In this document: piece by piece, positions 53,789 to 62,986 of the stretch
How positions within the stretch are numbered: position 1 is the first letter of the stretch
Layout: every line of letters begins with the position of its first letter
Origin: Myxococcota bacterium
GTDB lineage: Bacteria > Myxococcota_A > UBA796 > JAFGLY01
Direction of reading: 5' to 3'
DNA: 64,000 nucleotides
Assembly: GCA_024276675.1 (NCBI GenBank)
Contig: JAJRWT010000020.1
Span: 1 to 64,000 of the forward strand
Position numbers and translations under genes: made by a program
Notes under the pieces: model-generated
The model's input: the letters and a program-made list of their open reading frames with translations, nothing else
Databases searched by the model: none
Told to the model about the DNA's origin: nothing

Positions 53789-54751
53789 ATGCCCTGGGTG
53801 ATGCTCCTCCTGGTGTTCCTTCTCCCGCGAGCAGCCCATGCAGGTTCCGGATCCGATTCCCAGGTGGGGCCTGCCGATTCAGGACCGCTACCGTTATTGC
53901 TGGTACGGCACCTGTTCGACCTGCGCAGTGGAATGGAAGCTCCCAGCGATGTGGCGGTCTCCGGCAATGGCCGTGCCTACGTGCTGGATGGCCTCAACAA
54001 CCGTGTACTGGTCTTCGATCCCTCGGGTAACCTTGCTGCGTCCTTTGGAAGGCAGGGGGCCGGCGATGGTGAATTCGATGCCCCCCTGGGAATCACCGTT
54101 GGTCGATCAGGCAGGATCTACGTGGCAGACTCCGGGAACCACAGGGTACAGATCCTTGGTTCCGAGGGGACCCATATCCGGACCCTCAAAGTTCCGGATG
54201 GGAGCAGGCGACCTGCTGATCCCACGGATGTAGTGGTGAACGAGAATTTTGGGCGCTGCTACGTGGTAGACAACGACAACCACCGTATCCTGGTATTCAA
54301 CCTCTCGAATGGCAGGCTTATCGCACAGGTGGGTACTCGAGGAACCGGGGAACTCCAGTTCAACCATCCGTTCCTCGCCGCAAGGAACAGTGAGGGCGAT
54401 ATCTTCGTCGTAGACGTGGTAAACTCCCGCCTGGTCGGTTTGACGAGCGAAGGGGACTTTCTGCGCTTCGTGGGAAGTTGGGGTGTCAGCAGGGGGCGCT
54501 TCTACCGACCAAAGGGCGTCACGGTGGACCATGCTGGCAGAATCTACGTCAGCGACAGCTACCTGGGGGTGATCCAGGTCTTCGATGAGCAAGGTACCTT
54601 CATCGCTGCCATCGGCGATCCCGAGGCAAAGGATCCACGGAGATTCACCACGCCAGTCGGGCTCGACGTCGATGACCGGAAGAGGCTGTACATTGTCGAG
54701 ATGACCGCGAATCGCGTTCGTGTCTATCAGCTTCAAGAGGAGGCAAAATAG
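53789..54751 (+). CDS. Exported NHL beta-propeller protein
   Basis: MPWVMLLLVFLLPRAAHAG forms a clean Sec signal from ATG 53789. The open frame extends to 53621, but that gives an implausibly long leader. A nearby GTG/ATG at 53798/53801 is also possible. The mature chain is made of NHL blades (DVAVSGNGRAYVLDGLNNRV, GITVGRSGRIYVADSGNHRV, GVTVDHAGRIYVSDSYLG, GLDVDDRKRLYIVEMTANRV) ending at EEAK. It is immediately followed by the next gene's GTG. It is not a lipoprotein, unlike the two WPPPP-type NHL proteins. Confidence 0.87.
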   Translation: MPWVMLLLVFLLPRAAHAGSGSDSQVGPADSGPLPLLLVRHLFDLRSGMEAPSDVAVSGNGRAYVLDGLNNRVLVFDPSGNLAASFGRQGAGDGEFDAPLGITVGRSGRIYVADSGNHRVQILGSEGTHIRTLKVPDGSRRPADPTDVVVNENFGRCYVVDNDNHRILVFNLSNGRLIAQVGTRGTGELQFNHPFLAARNSEGDIFVVDVVNSRLVGLTSEGDFLRFVGSWGVSRGRFYRPKGVTVDHAGRIYVSDSYLGVIQVFDEQGTFIAAIGDPEAKDPRRFTTPVGLDVDDRKRLYIVEMTANRVRVYQLQEEAK

Positions 54752-55372
54752 GTGCTTCCCAGCATGCTGAGTTGGTGGCTCGTGGTGGTCTTGTTCCTTT
54801 CGAACCCGGTGCTTTCCCAGGAAGGCAGGACCGCGCCCACTCGTCCCACTTCCGTCAAGGAATGTGCCATCTGCCACTACAAGTGGGTGGACACGTTCTT
54901 CGAAGATGGTGAAAGCACGGAACTCGCCGTGTACCCATCGGGGGCCGTGGTGGCCAGCGAGGCCATGTGCTTTTCCTGTCACGATGGCAGCGTGGTTGAT
55001 TCCCGGGCCCGCATGTTGCGAGGGCATGGTCACCGTACCGGCACTCCACCACCGGACGACATGGCCATACCCGAGGTTTTTCCCCTGGACGACCGCGGAA
55101 ACATGGAATGTGCCACCTGCCACACCGCCCACAATATTCCCGTGAATGCTGCTGATGCAGGCGAGACCATCTTTCTTCGCATGTCAAACAGGAACTCTGC
55201 AATGTGCAAGGAGTGCCACGCCGACAAGCTGGGCGGCCTGGAAACGGGCAACCATCCGCTGGTACGCACCGAGGTACCGGCCTGGCTGGTGGACAGCGGT
55301 GCGAAGGCCAGCAGCCATGGCAACGAGTTGATCTGCGAAACCTGCCACAGCGCCCATGGCTCCAGCTCGTAA
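54752..55372 (+). CDS. N-terminal part (5 hemes) of a 20-heme cytochrome, ended by in-frame TAA
   Basis: GTG 54752 directly follows the upstream TAG and has AGGAGG at eight bases. The signal peptide is MLSWWLVVVLFLSNPVLS. Five CXXCH motifs are present: CAICH, CFSCH, CATCH, CKECH and CETCH. The frame stops at TAA 55370-55372 in CHSAHGSSS-stop-KLLVRSAGD, then continues in the same frame with 15 more hemes. A Glu codon is the likely original. If the stop is real, this would be a secreted five-heme protein. Confidence 0.88.
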   Translation: MLPSMLSWWLVVVLFLSNPVLSQEGRTAPTRPTSVKECAICHYKWVDTFFEDGESTELAVYPSGAVVASEAMCFSCHDGSVVDSRARMLRGHGHRTGTPPPDDMAIPEVFPLDDRGNMECATCHTAHNIPVNAADAGETIFLRMSNRNSAMCKECHADKLGGLETGNHPLVRTEVPAWLVDSGAKASSHGNELICETCHSAHGSSS

Positions 55373-57130
55373 AAACTGCTGGTGCGGAGCGCCGGCGACA
55401 GCAGCCTCTGCCTGGCCTGCCACAAGGACAAGAACCCCTCGATACCGGCATCGGAAGGCTGGGGTGGCCATCCGGTCAATGTTGAGCCCGACACCGCCAG
55501 CATACCACGCGAACTGCTGAACAAGGGCGCAAACCTGGGCCAGGCTGGCCGGGTCGTCTGTATTACCTGCCATGTCGTCCACGGGAACGAAAGCGGCCAG
55601 GAATCCTTGCTTGTGGCGTCTCCGGCCGGCTCCGCCCTGTGCACGGGATGTCATGGCGACAAGCTGGCCCTGCTGGAGTCCGGGCATGACCTGGCTGCCT
55701 CGGCACCCTCCGAAAAAAACCAGGAAGGCCAGACTGCCTCCCAGGGCGGGCCTTGCTCTCCCTGCCACCTTCCCCACGGCTCCGCCAGGAAGCTCCTGGG
55801 AGACGGCGACCTGGGCACCGAGATCTGCATTAGCTGTCATTCCAGGAAGAAGGTGGCATACAATCCCAGGCTGGAGGGCTATCGGCACCCTCTTGGTGTG
55901 GATGGCCCCGACGGCAGTGTGGAATGTGATAGCTGCCACGACCCCCACCGCGCCAGCCCCCTGTCAAAAGATGATGCTGCTTCGGCGAGCGATGACCGGG
56001 AAGCGCTTTTCCTGCGGGCGCGGCTACCTGACCTGTGCATCGCTTGTCATGACCAGCAGGGGAACGTCGTGGGGAGCGGCCACGACCTGCGTGAGACTGC
56101 CCCTCGTGAGGTCAATATAGATGGACGCACAGCCGCCGCAACCGGCGCCTGCGGAGCTTGCCACGAGCTTCATTCAGAGCTGCCTGGCGCCAGGTGGGCC
56201 AGGGACCTGGCTGAAGACGAAGCAGTGGAACATCTGTGCTTGAACTGCCACCAGGAGGGCGAGGTGGCCGAGGACTTGTCCCTCGATGGAGGCCCATCCC
56301 ACGCCATGGGCGTGTCTCCGACAAGCCAGGGCCTTGAAACCACGCTGCCCCTGGTGGAGGACACCTCAAGCCCCAACACCAGGTTGGTGATTGCCTGTAC
56401 GACCTGTCACGACCCACACGTCTGGAGTCAGGCCCAGCCCACACCCGCTGATCCCTTCGAAGAAGGAGACGCCAGCACCAGTTTTCTACGGCTCCGGAAC
56501 AGCCCGGAACCACTCCTCTGCGTGGATTGCCATGGCGACGAGAGCCTGGTGTCGGGCACTGAGCATGACCTCATCTTCGTCGCACCATCCTCCAGGAACT
56601 CTGCCCGCCAGTTGCCGATGGAATCGGGAACCTGTGGAGTGTGCCATGCTGTCCACAACGCCGTTGATGCTTCCAAGCTCTGGGGAAGGACGCTGCCCAC
56701 TGAATCCAGCGGCAACAAGCTGGCAGACTACTGTGGTTCTTGTCACGGCGTTGGCGGGGCCGCACGGGAAAAGATTCCCCAGACATCCCTGCACCCGCAG
56801 TATACCCTGGTCAACCTGGGCCGGACCAAGAAGGACAGGCCAGGGTACTTTCCTCTCTTCGATTCCGGGACTGGCGAAAAGGTCGGTACTGGTTCGATAT
56901 CCTGTCCATCATGCCACAACGTACATCGCTGGAGTGTGGGCCAGCAGGCTCCCGGGGATGGCGTCAACCGTGAAGGAGACGCCATGAACAGCTTTCTGCG
57001 CTCTGAATCTCGTCAAATGCCTTGTATGAACTGCCACGGTACGAGCGCGTTGTACCTGTACAAGTACTTTCACCGGGCTGGAAGCAGGCGATCCAGTGGC
57101 GTCAGGCCCGACCGTGGCGACCAGCAATAG
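55373..57130 (+). pseudogene. C-terminal part (15 hemes) of the 20-heme cytochrome, without own start or signal
   Basis: In frame with the preceding gene across a single TAA. Fifteen CXXCH motifs run in order from CLACH to CMNCH, many in CHDPH/CHAVH pairs. A GTG at 55382 could open the frame, but there is no signal peptide, and a heme protein made in the cytoplasm would not mature. The natural protein would therefore be one chain of about 790 residues with 20 hemes. The stop may be a mutation or an error in the data. Confidence 0.85.
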
Positions 57131-57786
57131 GTGCTATCCGGATGCTCGGTCGTGGACGCTCCAGCGCGTTGCGATTCAACGGTCGACTTCAGGATGGGTG
57201 ACAGGAACTCGCAAAGCAGGAGCAGTACAGCAACATAGGGGAGATGCGCCTGCCAGTCATTCCAGTTTCCCGGCTTTTGTGCTATCACGGTCAGTATGGT
57301 CAGATCTCCCACCGCAGAACCGGAAACGAAACGGGACTGTCTCCGTGGCGTAGTCGATCCCCGGATTCCAATCGGTTCTGGCTTTTCGTGTGGCAGAACG
57401 AGAATGGCTGGGAACCATTGCACTCCCAGCCCCTCGTGGGAAGCTTCCCTTCCCCTGGACCAGGGAGCTGTCGCGCATACCGGGTCTACCGTGGAACGTC
57501 GGTCGCCAATGCGATGGACCATGGCCGACATCGTGCATAAGAACGTATTGCAATACCCATTCAATGCCCGTTGTCGGCCAATATCCGTCTCGCGACACGC
57601 CTGGCGCCCAAGGCCACGATTCGGGCTGCCGGAACGAGCCGTGCCTGCAAATGGCCCATACCGGTGGCCATGCACAACAGCCTCCCAGGCATCGCTGGCG
57701 AAGACGATAATCGTGCGAGAAAACCGACGGGTCTTGATGGTCCTGTCCTGTTCAACAAGTGGCACGATAATCCAAGAGGAGGAGCG
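57131..57786. other. Long intergenic region with a dispersed-repeat relic
   Basis: A leftward open frame covers most of it but ends inside the cytochrome gene and has no family features, so I do not call it. The part 57527-57630 is a decayed relative of the 34.5-kb element. The rest holds the promoter for the following gene pair, without a motif I can name. Confidence 0.45.
57527..57630 (+). repeat. Degenerate internal part of the MITE-like element
   Basis: GACATCGTGC, GTATT-CAATAC, TTCAA(T/C)GCCCG, CCGTCTCGC and CGCCTGGCGCCC occur in the same order and similar spacing as on the minus strand of 34530-34650. The ends are not recognisable, so it is an old copy. Confidence 0.6.
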
Positions 57787-58485
57787 ATGTCAGAAGCCCA
57801 ACCAGCGCCAGCACATATCCAGCACCTGCTGGACATGCTGGAGGCAAAACGCAAGCGGAGCATTCAATTTCGGCGGGTGATCATACTGGCTGTGCTGGTA
57901 ATGATCTCCATCTTCGCCATCACTATCTGGTCTCGAATCAACAACTTTGACGCAGACACCTTCATGGTCGCCCTGGAGCGGGATGCCGCCGCCAAGGTCT
58001 GGCCAGCCACTTCCCGGGAGCTTGATTCGCTGAGCCGCACCGTCGGACCGGCAATCCATCGAGCCATGGCCGCAGAGCTGGACGAGCTTCTGCCCAGGCT
58101 GGGGGCGCGTATTGCCACGGAAAGTGATCTGTTCCAGGAGAATGTCCACAAGATGATGCTCGCCTCCCTGGACAAGCACTTCCTTCAAGAGATGAAGGAG
58201 AAGGGGCCCACCATGAAGGAACTGTTCTCCGAGTTTTCGGCGGAGGGGACGGCCTATGATGACCTCATCAGGCGTCTTCAAGCCTCGTCGCGGGGATGGG
58301 CGCAGGACCAGCTCGACACCATCTTTCAAGAACACCTGCTGATCCTGCAATCCATCAACGAATCAACGCAGAAGCTCATGAGCGAGGCCAAAGCCGATGT
58401 CCAGGAGGGGAAAACCCAGACGGCCGAGGACGTCCTGTCGCTGTTCGTGGAGATCTTCAACACGCGTCTCAACGAGGGGAAGTGA
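57787..58485 (+). CDS. Membrane-anchored helical protein, first of a pair, hypothetical
   Basis: ATG 57787 follows AGGAGG. One membrane helix (VIILAVLVMISIFAITIW, about residues 32-49) comes after a short basic cytoplasmic segment. The remaining 180 residues are helical and charged and probably periplasmic (ARIATESDLFQENVHKMM, LLILQSINESTQKLM). The next gene starts three bases after the stop and encodes a protein of the same design, suggesting a heteromeric pair. I recognise no family. Confidence 0.75.
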   Translation: MSEAQPAPAHIQHLLDMLEAKRKRSIQFRRVIILAVLVMISIFAITIWSRINNFDADTFMVALERDAAAKVWPATSRELDSLSRTVGPAIHRAMAAELDELLPRLGARIATESDLFQENVHKMMLASLDKHFLQEMKEKGPTMKELFSEFSAEGTAYDDLIRRLQASSRGWAQDQLDTIFQEHLLILQSINESTQKLMSEAKADVQEGKTQTAEDVLSLFVEIFNTRLNEGK

Positions 58486-58488
58486 GCC

Positions 58489-59223
58489 ATGACCGAAGGC
58501 AAAGACTGGAAGAGCGTACAGGTGCGACTGGAGCAGGATCTCGCACGCGAAGACGCCAGAAACAGGAACGTCATCATCGCGGGCTGCGTGGTCGTGCTCA
58601 TCATGGCTTTTTACCTGCTGTGGGTGGGCTCGGCGGTCAAGCGGGTCTTCGAACCCGAAGAACTGGCCCTTGCCGCATCGGGTGCCGCGTTGCAGGCGGT
58701 TCCGGAGATCGCTGGCAATCTGAGGGAAATGCTGGTGGACGGCGCCCCCGACCTGGCCAAGCTGGCGTCGAACTCGCTGCTTGACATGCTACCATCCTAC
58801 CGTGTCGTGTTGGAGGAGGAGTTGTCGCCGGTCATCGACGAGATCTCTGCTGTACTTGCCCAGGTAGCGGTCTCGAATATCGTGGAGAGTGCCAGGACTG
58901 GCGATGACTCGCCTCTGGTCCGACAGATGGCCTTGCAGGAATCCGCGGACGCCGCCGTGACGCGACTCGATGCCTTGCTGGCCGATGCCCTGGATGAGAA
59001 CCTGGAGGGGATGGAGGCCACTCAAAGGGACACCATCCAGGCGGCCCTCGAGCATCTGAAGGTAATCGATCACGGTTTGAAGCGCATTGTGAAGAAAACC
59101 GGGGATCCCGATGAGCGTGAACTGCTCATGGGCTGGCTCAACCTGCTGGCTCAACAGGACGAGGCCATGGACAAGGCAGCCCAGGAGGAGTACCGGATCA
59201 AGGGAGAAACACCACCAGAGTAG
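58489..59223 (+). CDS. Membrane-anchored helical protein, second of a pair, hypothetical
   Basis: The layout is the same as its neighbour: a cytoplasmic N-terminus of about 27 residues, one membrane helix (VIIAGCVVVLIMAFYLLWVG), then a long helical periplasmic domain (LREMLVDGAPDLAKLASNSL, LLADALDENLEGMEATQRDT). GAGGGG precedes the ATG within the end of the first gene, so translation is coupled. No function is assigned. An envelope scaffold is one possibility. Confidence 0.75.
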   Translation: MTEGKDWKSVQVRLEQDLAREDARNRNVIIAGCVVVLIMAFYLLWVGSAVKRVFEPEELALAASGAALQAVPEIAGNLREMLVDGAPDLAKLASNSLLDMLPSYRVVLEEELSPVIDEISAVLAQVAVSNIVESARTGDDSPLVRQMALQESADAAVTRLDALLADALDENLEGMEATQRDTIQAALEHLKVIDHGLKRIVKKTGDPDERELLMGWLNLLAQQDEAMDKAAQEEYRIKGETPPE

Positions 59224-59479
59224 CCGGCCAACCTGTAGGTTCCAATCTCTGAACTGCTCCTGTCGCGGGTACGCACCCGTTGCGGACCCCTCTGTGGAAC
59301 AACGAGCCCGGACCCTTGTTCGTTTTTGCCCTTGAACGATGTGGCAATCTGTGAGTGAATACCCTCTGGTGCCTCTCGGCGGGCACTACCGTCGGAGTTG
59401 CAACCTCCCGTCTTCAGCTTGTAGATCTTCGGGATTCCGTAGCCCCACTTCAGTTCTTTCATCCAAAAATGGAGTCGCG

Positions 59480-61075
59480 ATGTACAAAGTTCTTCCAGTC
59501 ACCTTCTTGCTTCCACTCATGGCCTGCTCGGGCGTTGCCGTCTCTCCGGGCGTAGACCCTGGGGAGGGAGCTTCGGGGCTGTTCCACGTGGAACGGGAAA
59601 CTGGTGCGGTTGCTCTGCTCTCGACGGATGCCTTCGTAGTGATGGGGACCAACGTGGTGCAGTCGGCGATATCCACTGCCCTGGGTACCGAGGGTGCCAT
59701 GGGAGCACTGGAGTTCGGGGGGACCGACCAGGAGTTGACGTTCCGCGTCCAGGTCTTGTCCAACCTCGAGGAACTCGTGCTGGCGACCGCGGGAACGGGC
59801 GGCTCCCCGGTGGCACTCACCTTGATCCCTGACGAAGAAACCGCAGCCATCCACGAGGGAGAAGGTGAATTACTGGTCACAATGCCCGCCCAGGGCTGGT
59901 ACACCCTGCAGGTGTCAACCGATGGCAGTCTCGGTGGACTGGGTATCCTGGCACTCGATGGCGACTTCCTGGACTGGGCGGCGGGTACTGCTGATCCCTT
60001 CCAGGCTCTGCCAACCAATGGCCTGACTCCGGTCAGCCTCGCTTCCCACCACCAGTCTCTCGTTTTCACCTGGCTGATGGAAGACGGCTTCCCATGTGGA
60101 ATCGTCACCAAGGTGCTGTCCGACGCCTTCGCCTACTCCTGCCCAATGCTCCCGTTCGACCTGGAACCCGATGTCTGCTACACGCAGCTCTCCATGGGTT
60201 GCGAAGCCGGCGCCAACGACTACGACGGTGATGGCTACGACGATACCGTCGACTGCAACGACGCCGATGACTCCATCCACCCCGGAGCCAGGGAGCGGTG
60301 GTACGACGGAGTGGATCAGGACTGTGATGGCTGGAACGACTACGACGCTGATCGTGATACCTATCTCTCGGACGCCTACGGCGGCCTGGACTGCGATGAC
60401 CACGACGACTCCACGCATCCAGGCGCGATGGATATCGCTGACGGCGTGGACAACGACTGCGACGGCACCATCGACGAAGACGCGGTCGCCTGGTTCGAAC
60501 CTGCTCTCATAACCTTCAGCTTCTACTTCGGCTATGCCTTCGGTGAACTCATCGATGTTGATGGGGCCCCGCCTCTTGCGGTGTTCACTTTGGCCGAAGA
60601 AGAATACCTGGACACCTACGACGACGCCTATTCCTGCGATATCTACTTCACACTGGAAGCCACCGCCGGAACCACCTTCGAGCCGGAAGCCTGGACCGAT
60701 CTCTCCCTCTCTCTCACCCCCTACGAAAGTGGCTGCACAGATCTCGACCCTGCCGAATGGGATGACGAGTACGCCGGGTTTGGGGATTACTCATGGGAGA
60801 TCAGCGTCGGAGCCCTGACTGATGCGACCATCATCAGCTACCTGGAAGACTGGGGCATGTACGACGCGGAAACCACCTTTGCCGGAATGATCAGCATGGA
60901 TGGCTCAACCATGTCGGGCGTTTCGACAGACGAAGTCCTGGTGGGCTGGGCTTACGAGGTGGGACCGGATCTCTCCATCGTGGATCCTGACAACGCTTCG
61001 GCCATCGATCCCGTGGTGATCTCGGGATCGCCGGCCTATTACCAGATGTTCGCGATGTACATTTGGTACTTGTAG
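59480..61075 (+). CDS. Lipoprotein with MopE-type Asp/Cys metal-binding repeats
   Basis: ATG 59480 after GGAG gives the signal FLLPLMAC (lipobox). Residues about 30-240 are beta-rich with an adhesin- or PPC-like look (LVTMPAQGWYTLQVSTDG). Two MopE-like repeats follow (NDYDGDGYDDTVDCNDADD and DRDTYLSDAYGGLDCDDHDD with GVDNDCDGTIDED). A further 200 residues contain paired cysteines (YSCDIYF, SGCTDL). MopE-type repeats bind calcium or copper in secreted proteins. A longer upstream frame is not supported. Confidence 0.83.
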   Translation: MYKVLPVTFLLPLMACSGVAVSPGVDPGEGASGLFHVERETGAVALLSTDAFVVMGTNVVQSAISTALGTEGAMGALEFGGTDQELTFRVQVLSNLEELVLATAGTGGSPVALTLIPDEETAAIHEGEGELLVTMPAQGWYTLQVSTDGSLGGLGILALDGDFLDWAAGTADPFQALPTNGLTPVSLASHHQSLVFTWLMEDGFPCGIVTKVLSDAFAYSCPMLPFDLEPDVCYTQLSMGCEAGANDYDGDGYDDTVDCNDADDSIHPGARERWYDGVDQDCDGWNDYDADRDTYLSDAYGGLDCDDHDDSTHPGAMDIADGVDNDCDGTIDEDAVAWFEPALITFSFYFGYAFGELIDVDGAPPLAVFTLAEEEYLDTYDDAYSCDIYFTLEATAGTTFEPEAWTDLSLSLTPYESGCTDLDPAEWDDEYAGFGDYSWEISVGALTDATIISYLEDWGMYDAETTFAGMISMDGSTMSGVSTDEVLVGWAYEVGPDLSIVDPDNASAIDPVVISGSPAYYQMFAMYIWYL

Positions 61076-61185
61076 GACCGGAGGCTGGGCCGCTTGTTGG
61101 CGTCCGCAGTGAAGCGGCGACGGCAGGTGGCTGTTCTGGTAGGAGGTCCGTGGCCGTATCGGGTCAATGAAGGAGATGGGAGCAG

Positions 61186-62118
61186 TCAGGCATGCCTGGC
61201 GGGAAACTGCAGGCTGCCCAACGTTTCCACCAGGGAGTAGCGGGGCTCCCAGCCGAAGTCGGCCCTGAATGCGCCGTCGTCGATGATGGTGGCGTAGCGG
61301 AAGTAGTCCATGAGGTGCTTGGGGAAGGTGAGCCTCCACCGCGACAGGGCCCCCACCACCGGGTAGGCAAGCACGTGAGGAATGGGGACCGTGCGACCTC
61401 CGGCAAGGCGAACGGCGCCGGCGTAGGGTAGAGCACCTTCGCCCGCGACGTTGTACACGCCGGTGTGCTGGCCCCTGTGGGCCAGGATGATGGCGTCGGC
61501 AGCGTCTTCTTCGTGGATGAACTGCTCCATGGGGTTGAAACCCAGCAGGATGGGGCAGCGCTGGGAGCGTAGAAGCCTGGTAATCTGGTTGTTGATGCTG
61601 GGTCCGACGATATTCACTGGCCGTAGCAGGATTGTGCTCACTTCGCCGTGCCGCCACATGAAATGTGTGACCGCGTGGTCGAGTTCCACGATGTCGGCGA
61701 TCTGGGGGAAGATCTGGCTGGCGCGAAGGGGGGCGTCTTCGCGGATGTTTACGGGGTTGTGCTGGTGGGCACCGTAGACGTGGTAGGTTCCCAGCACCGT
61801 TACCCGCTCGACACCGTACCGGGAGCATAGATGCAGGAGATGTCGTGTTCCCAGGACGTTCTGGGTGTAACGGGCGTTGAGTGAACGGGCCGAGGCCCCC
61901 CTCATGCCCAGGTGAAGGAGCGCACGGGGCCGGTGGCTCCTGAAGATCTCGGCGGCTCGTCGCTGGTTGTAGCGCTTGAGGTGGTGGAAGGACTTGTATA
62001 GCCTGCGGCCGCTATGCAGGGGCCGAAGATCTATTCCCACCAGGTCATCCTCGTTTCGGAGCTTGCGCGCCACTATCCTGGCAAGGGCTCCCACGGCGCC
62101 CGTGATTACTATGCTCAT
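61186..62118 (-). CDS. NAD-dependent epimerase/dehydratase family protein (extended SDR)
   Basis: The 310-residue product starts at ATG 62118, one base after the acyltransferase stop (TGACATG). The Rossmann start is SIVITGAVGALARIVARKL, a G-x2-G-x2-A-like variant of the usual GxxGxxG, followed by the acidic VGIDLRP. The LGMRG and LGTYHVYG segments lie where the catalytic YxxxK region is expected, but the Tyr-Lys pair is not obvious (ELDHAVTHFMW). It may be an SDR with altered catalysis. It is coupled to an acyltransferase gene, pointing to lipid or sugar-lipid metabolism. Confidence 0.82.
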   Translation of the reverse strand: MSIVITGAVGALARIVARKLRNEDDLVGIDLRPLHSGRRLYKSFHHLKRYNQRRAAEIFRSHRPRALLHLGMRGASARSLNARYTQNVLGTRHLLHLCSRYGVERVTVLGTYHVYGAHQHNPVNIREDAPLRASQIFPQIADIVELDHAVTHFMWRHGEVSTILLRPVNIVGPSINNQITRLLRSQRCPILLGFNPMEQFIHEEDAADAIILAHRGQHTGVYNVAGEGALPYAGAVRLAGGRTVPIPHVLAYPVVGALSRWRLTFPKHLMDYFRYATIIDDGAFRADFGWEPRYSLVETLGSLQFPARHA

Positions 62119-62119
62119 G

Positions 62120-62986
62120 TCAACGCCCCAGGAGCTTGTTGAGTACTCGGAGGCCCGGCCTTTGCTCGAGGCCCTCATCCAGCATTGACTGGATCCTGGT
62201 CTTGACCAGATCCACCTTCTCCTGGACCTCGTCGTCGGGCTGGTCGGGATCGCTGTCGAACCAGATGGGATCCCCGAAGTGGATTTGTATCTTGACAGGA
62301 AGTGGCAGCATTCCCAGGGGGCCCAGCAGAGGAAAGAAAGGAGTGACGGGTACGTAGGGCGTCCCCAGAAGTCTGGCAAGCCAGGAGAGATTCATTACGC
62401 TGGGGTAGGTTTCTTCGGAGCCCACCACGGCCACGGGAACTATGGGCGCCTTGTTTTCCAGGGCAAGGCGCACGAAACCTGTGCCGAAGTCCTGGAGGCG
62501 GTAGTGATTCCAGATGGTTTTCCCGCTGCCCCTCACCCCCTCGGGAAAGACCATGATGGCCTGGTCCCGTGCCAGCAGTTCTCGGCAGTTGTCGGGATCA
62601 CCCACCACTTGCCCACATCGGACGAACAGGGTTCCCACGAATGGCAGGGCCGGGAACCAACGTTCCACCATGCCCCGCACCAGCCGCGGCTGCTTCGGAT
62701 CGGTGAGCAGCGCCAGCGCGATGAGCATTCCGTCCAGGGGGAGTTGACCACCGTGGTTGGGCACCAGCAGCACCCGGCCTCTGGGGATCTTGTCCACGCC
62801 AGTGGTTTCCACCCTGAAATAGTGCTTGTAGAACCACATCACGGCCTTGGCGGTTCGCTCCGTTGTTTCCAGGTTGAGACCCCATGGGTCGTAGCCGGCG
62901 GAATTCAGGCCGGCGCATTTGAACAGTTCAGCCCGGCTTTCCTCGGTGAACGGCCCGTTCACCTGACCTTTGGGGTTTCCAGCCAT
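62120..62986 (-). CDS. Phospholipid/glycerol acyltransferase (PlsC-like)
   Basis: The product has 288 residues. The acyltransferase signatures are VPNHGGQLPLDG (block 1, His-x6-Asp, one residue longer than the canonical HX4D/HX5D), LVRGMVERWFPALPFVG, and FPEGVRGSGK (block 3), followed by PIVPVAVVG (block 4). No long membrane segment is present, so it may be peripheral. It forms a two-gene unit with the downstream SDR. The substrate is not predictable. Confidence 0.87.
   Translation of the reverse strand: MAGNPKGQVNGPFTEESRAELFKCAGLNSAGYDPWGLNLETTERTAKAVMWFYKHYFRVETTGVDKIPRGRVLLVPNHGGQLPLDGMLIALALLTDPKQPRLVRGMVERWFPALPFVGTLFVRCGQVVGDPDNCRELLARDQAIMVFPEGVRGSGKTIWNHYRLQDFGTGFVRLALENKAPIVPVAVVGSEETYPSVMNLSWLARLLGTPYVPVTPFFPLLGPLGMLPLPVKIQIHFGDPIWFDSDPDQPDDEVQEKVDLVKTRIQSMLDEGLEQRPGLRVLNKLLGR

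Noticed and set aside
57070..57765. 231-codon leftward frame after the 20-heme gene
   Set aside because: It ends inside the cytochrome gene, has no ribosome site or family feature, and includes a decayed repeat. A short hydrophobic stretch alone is not enough.
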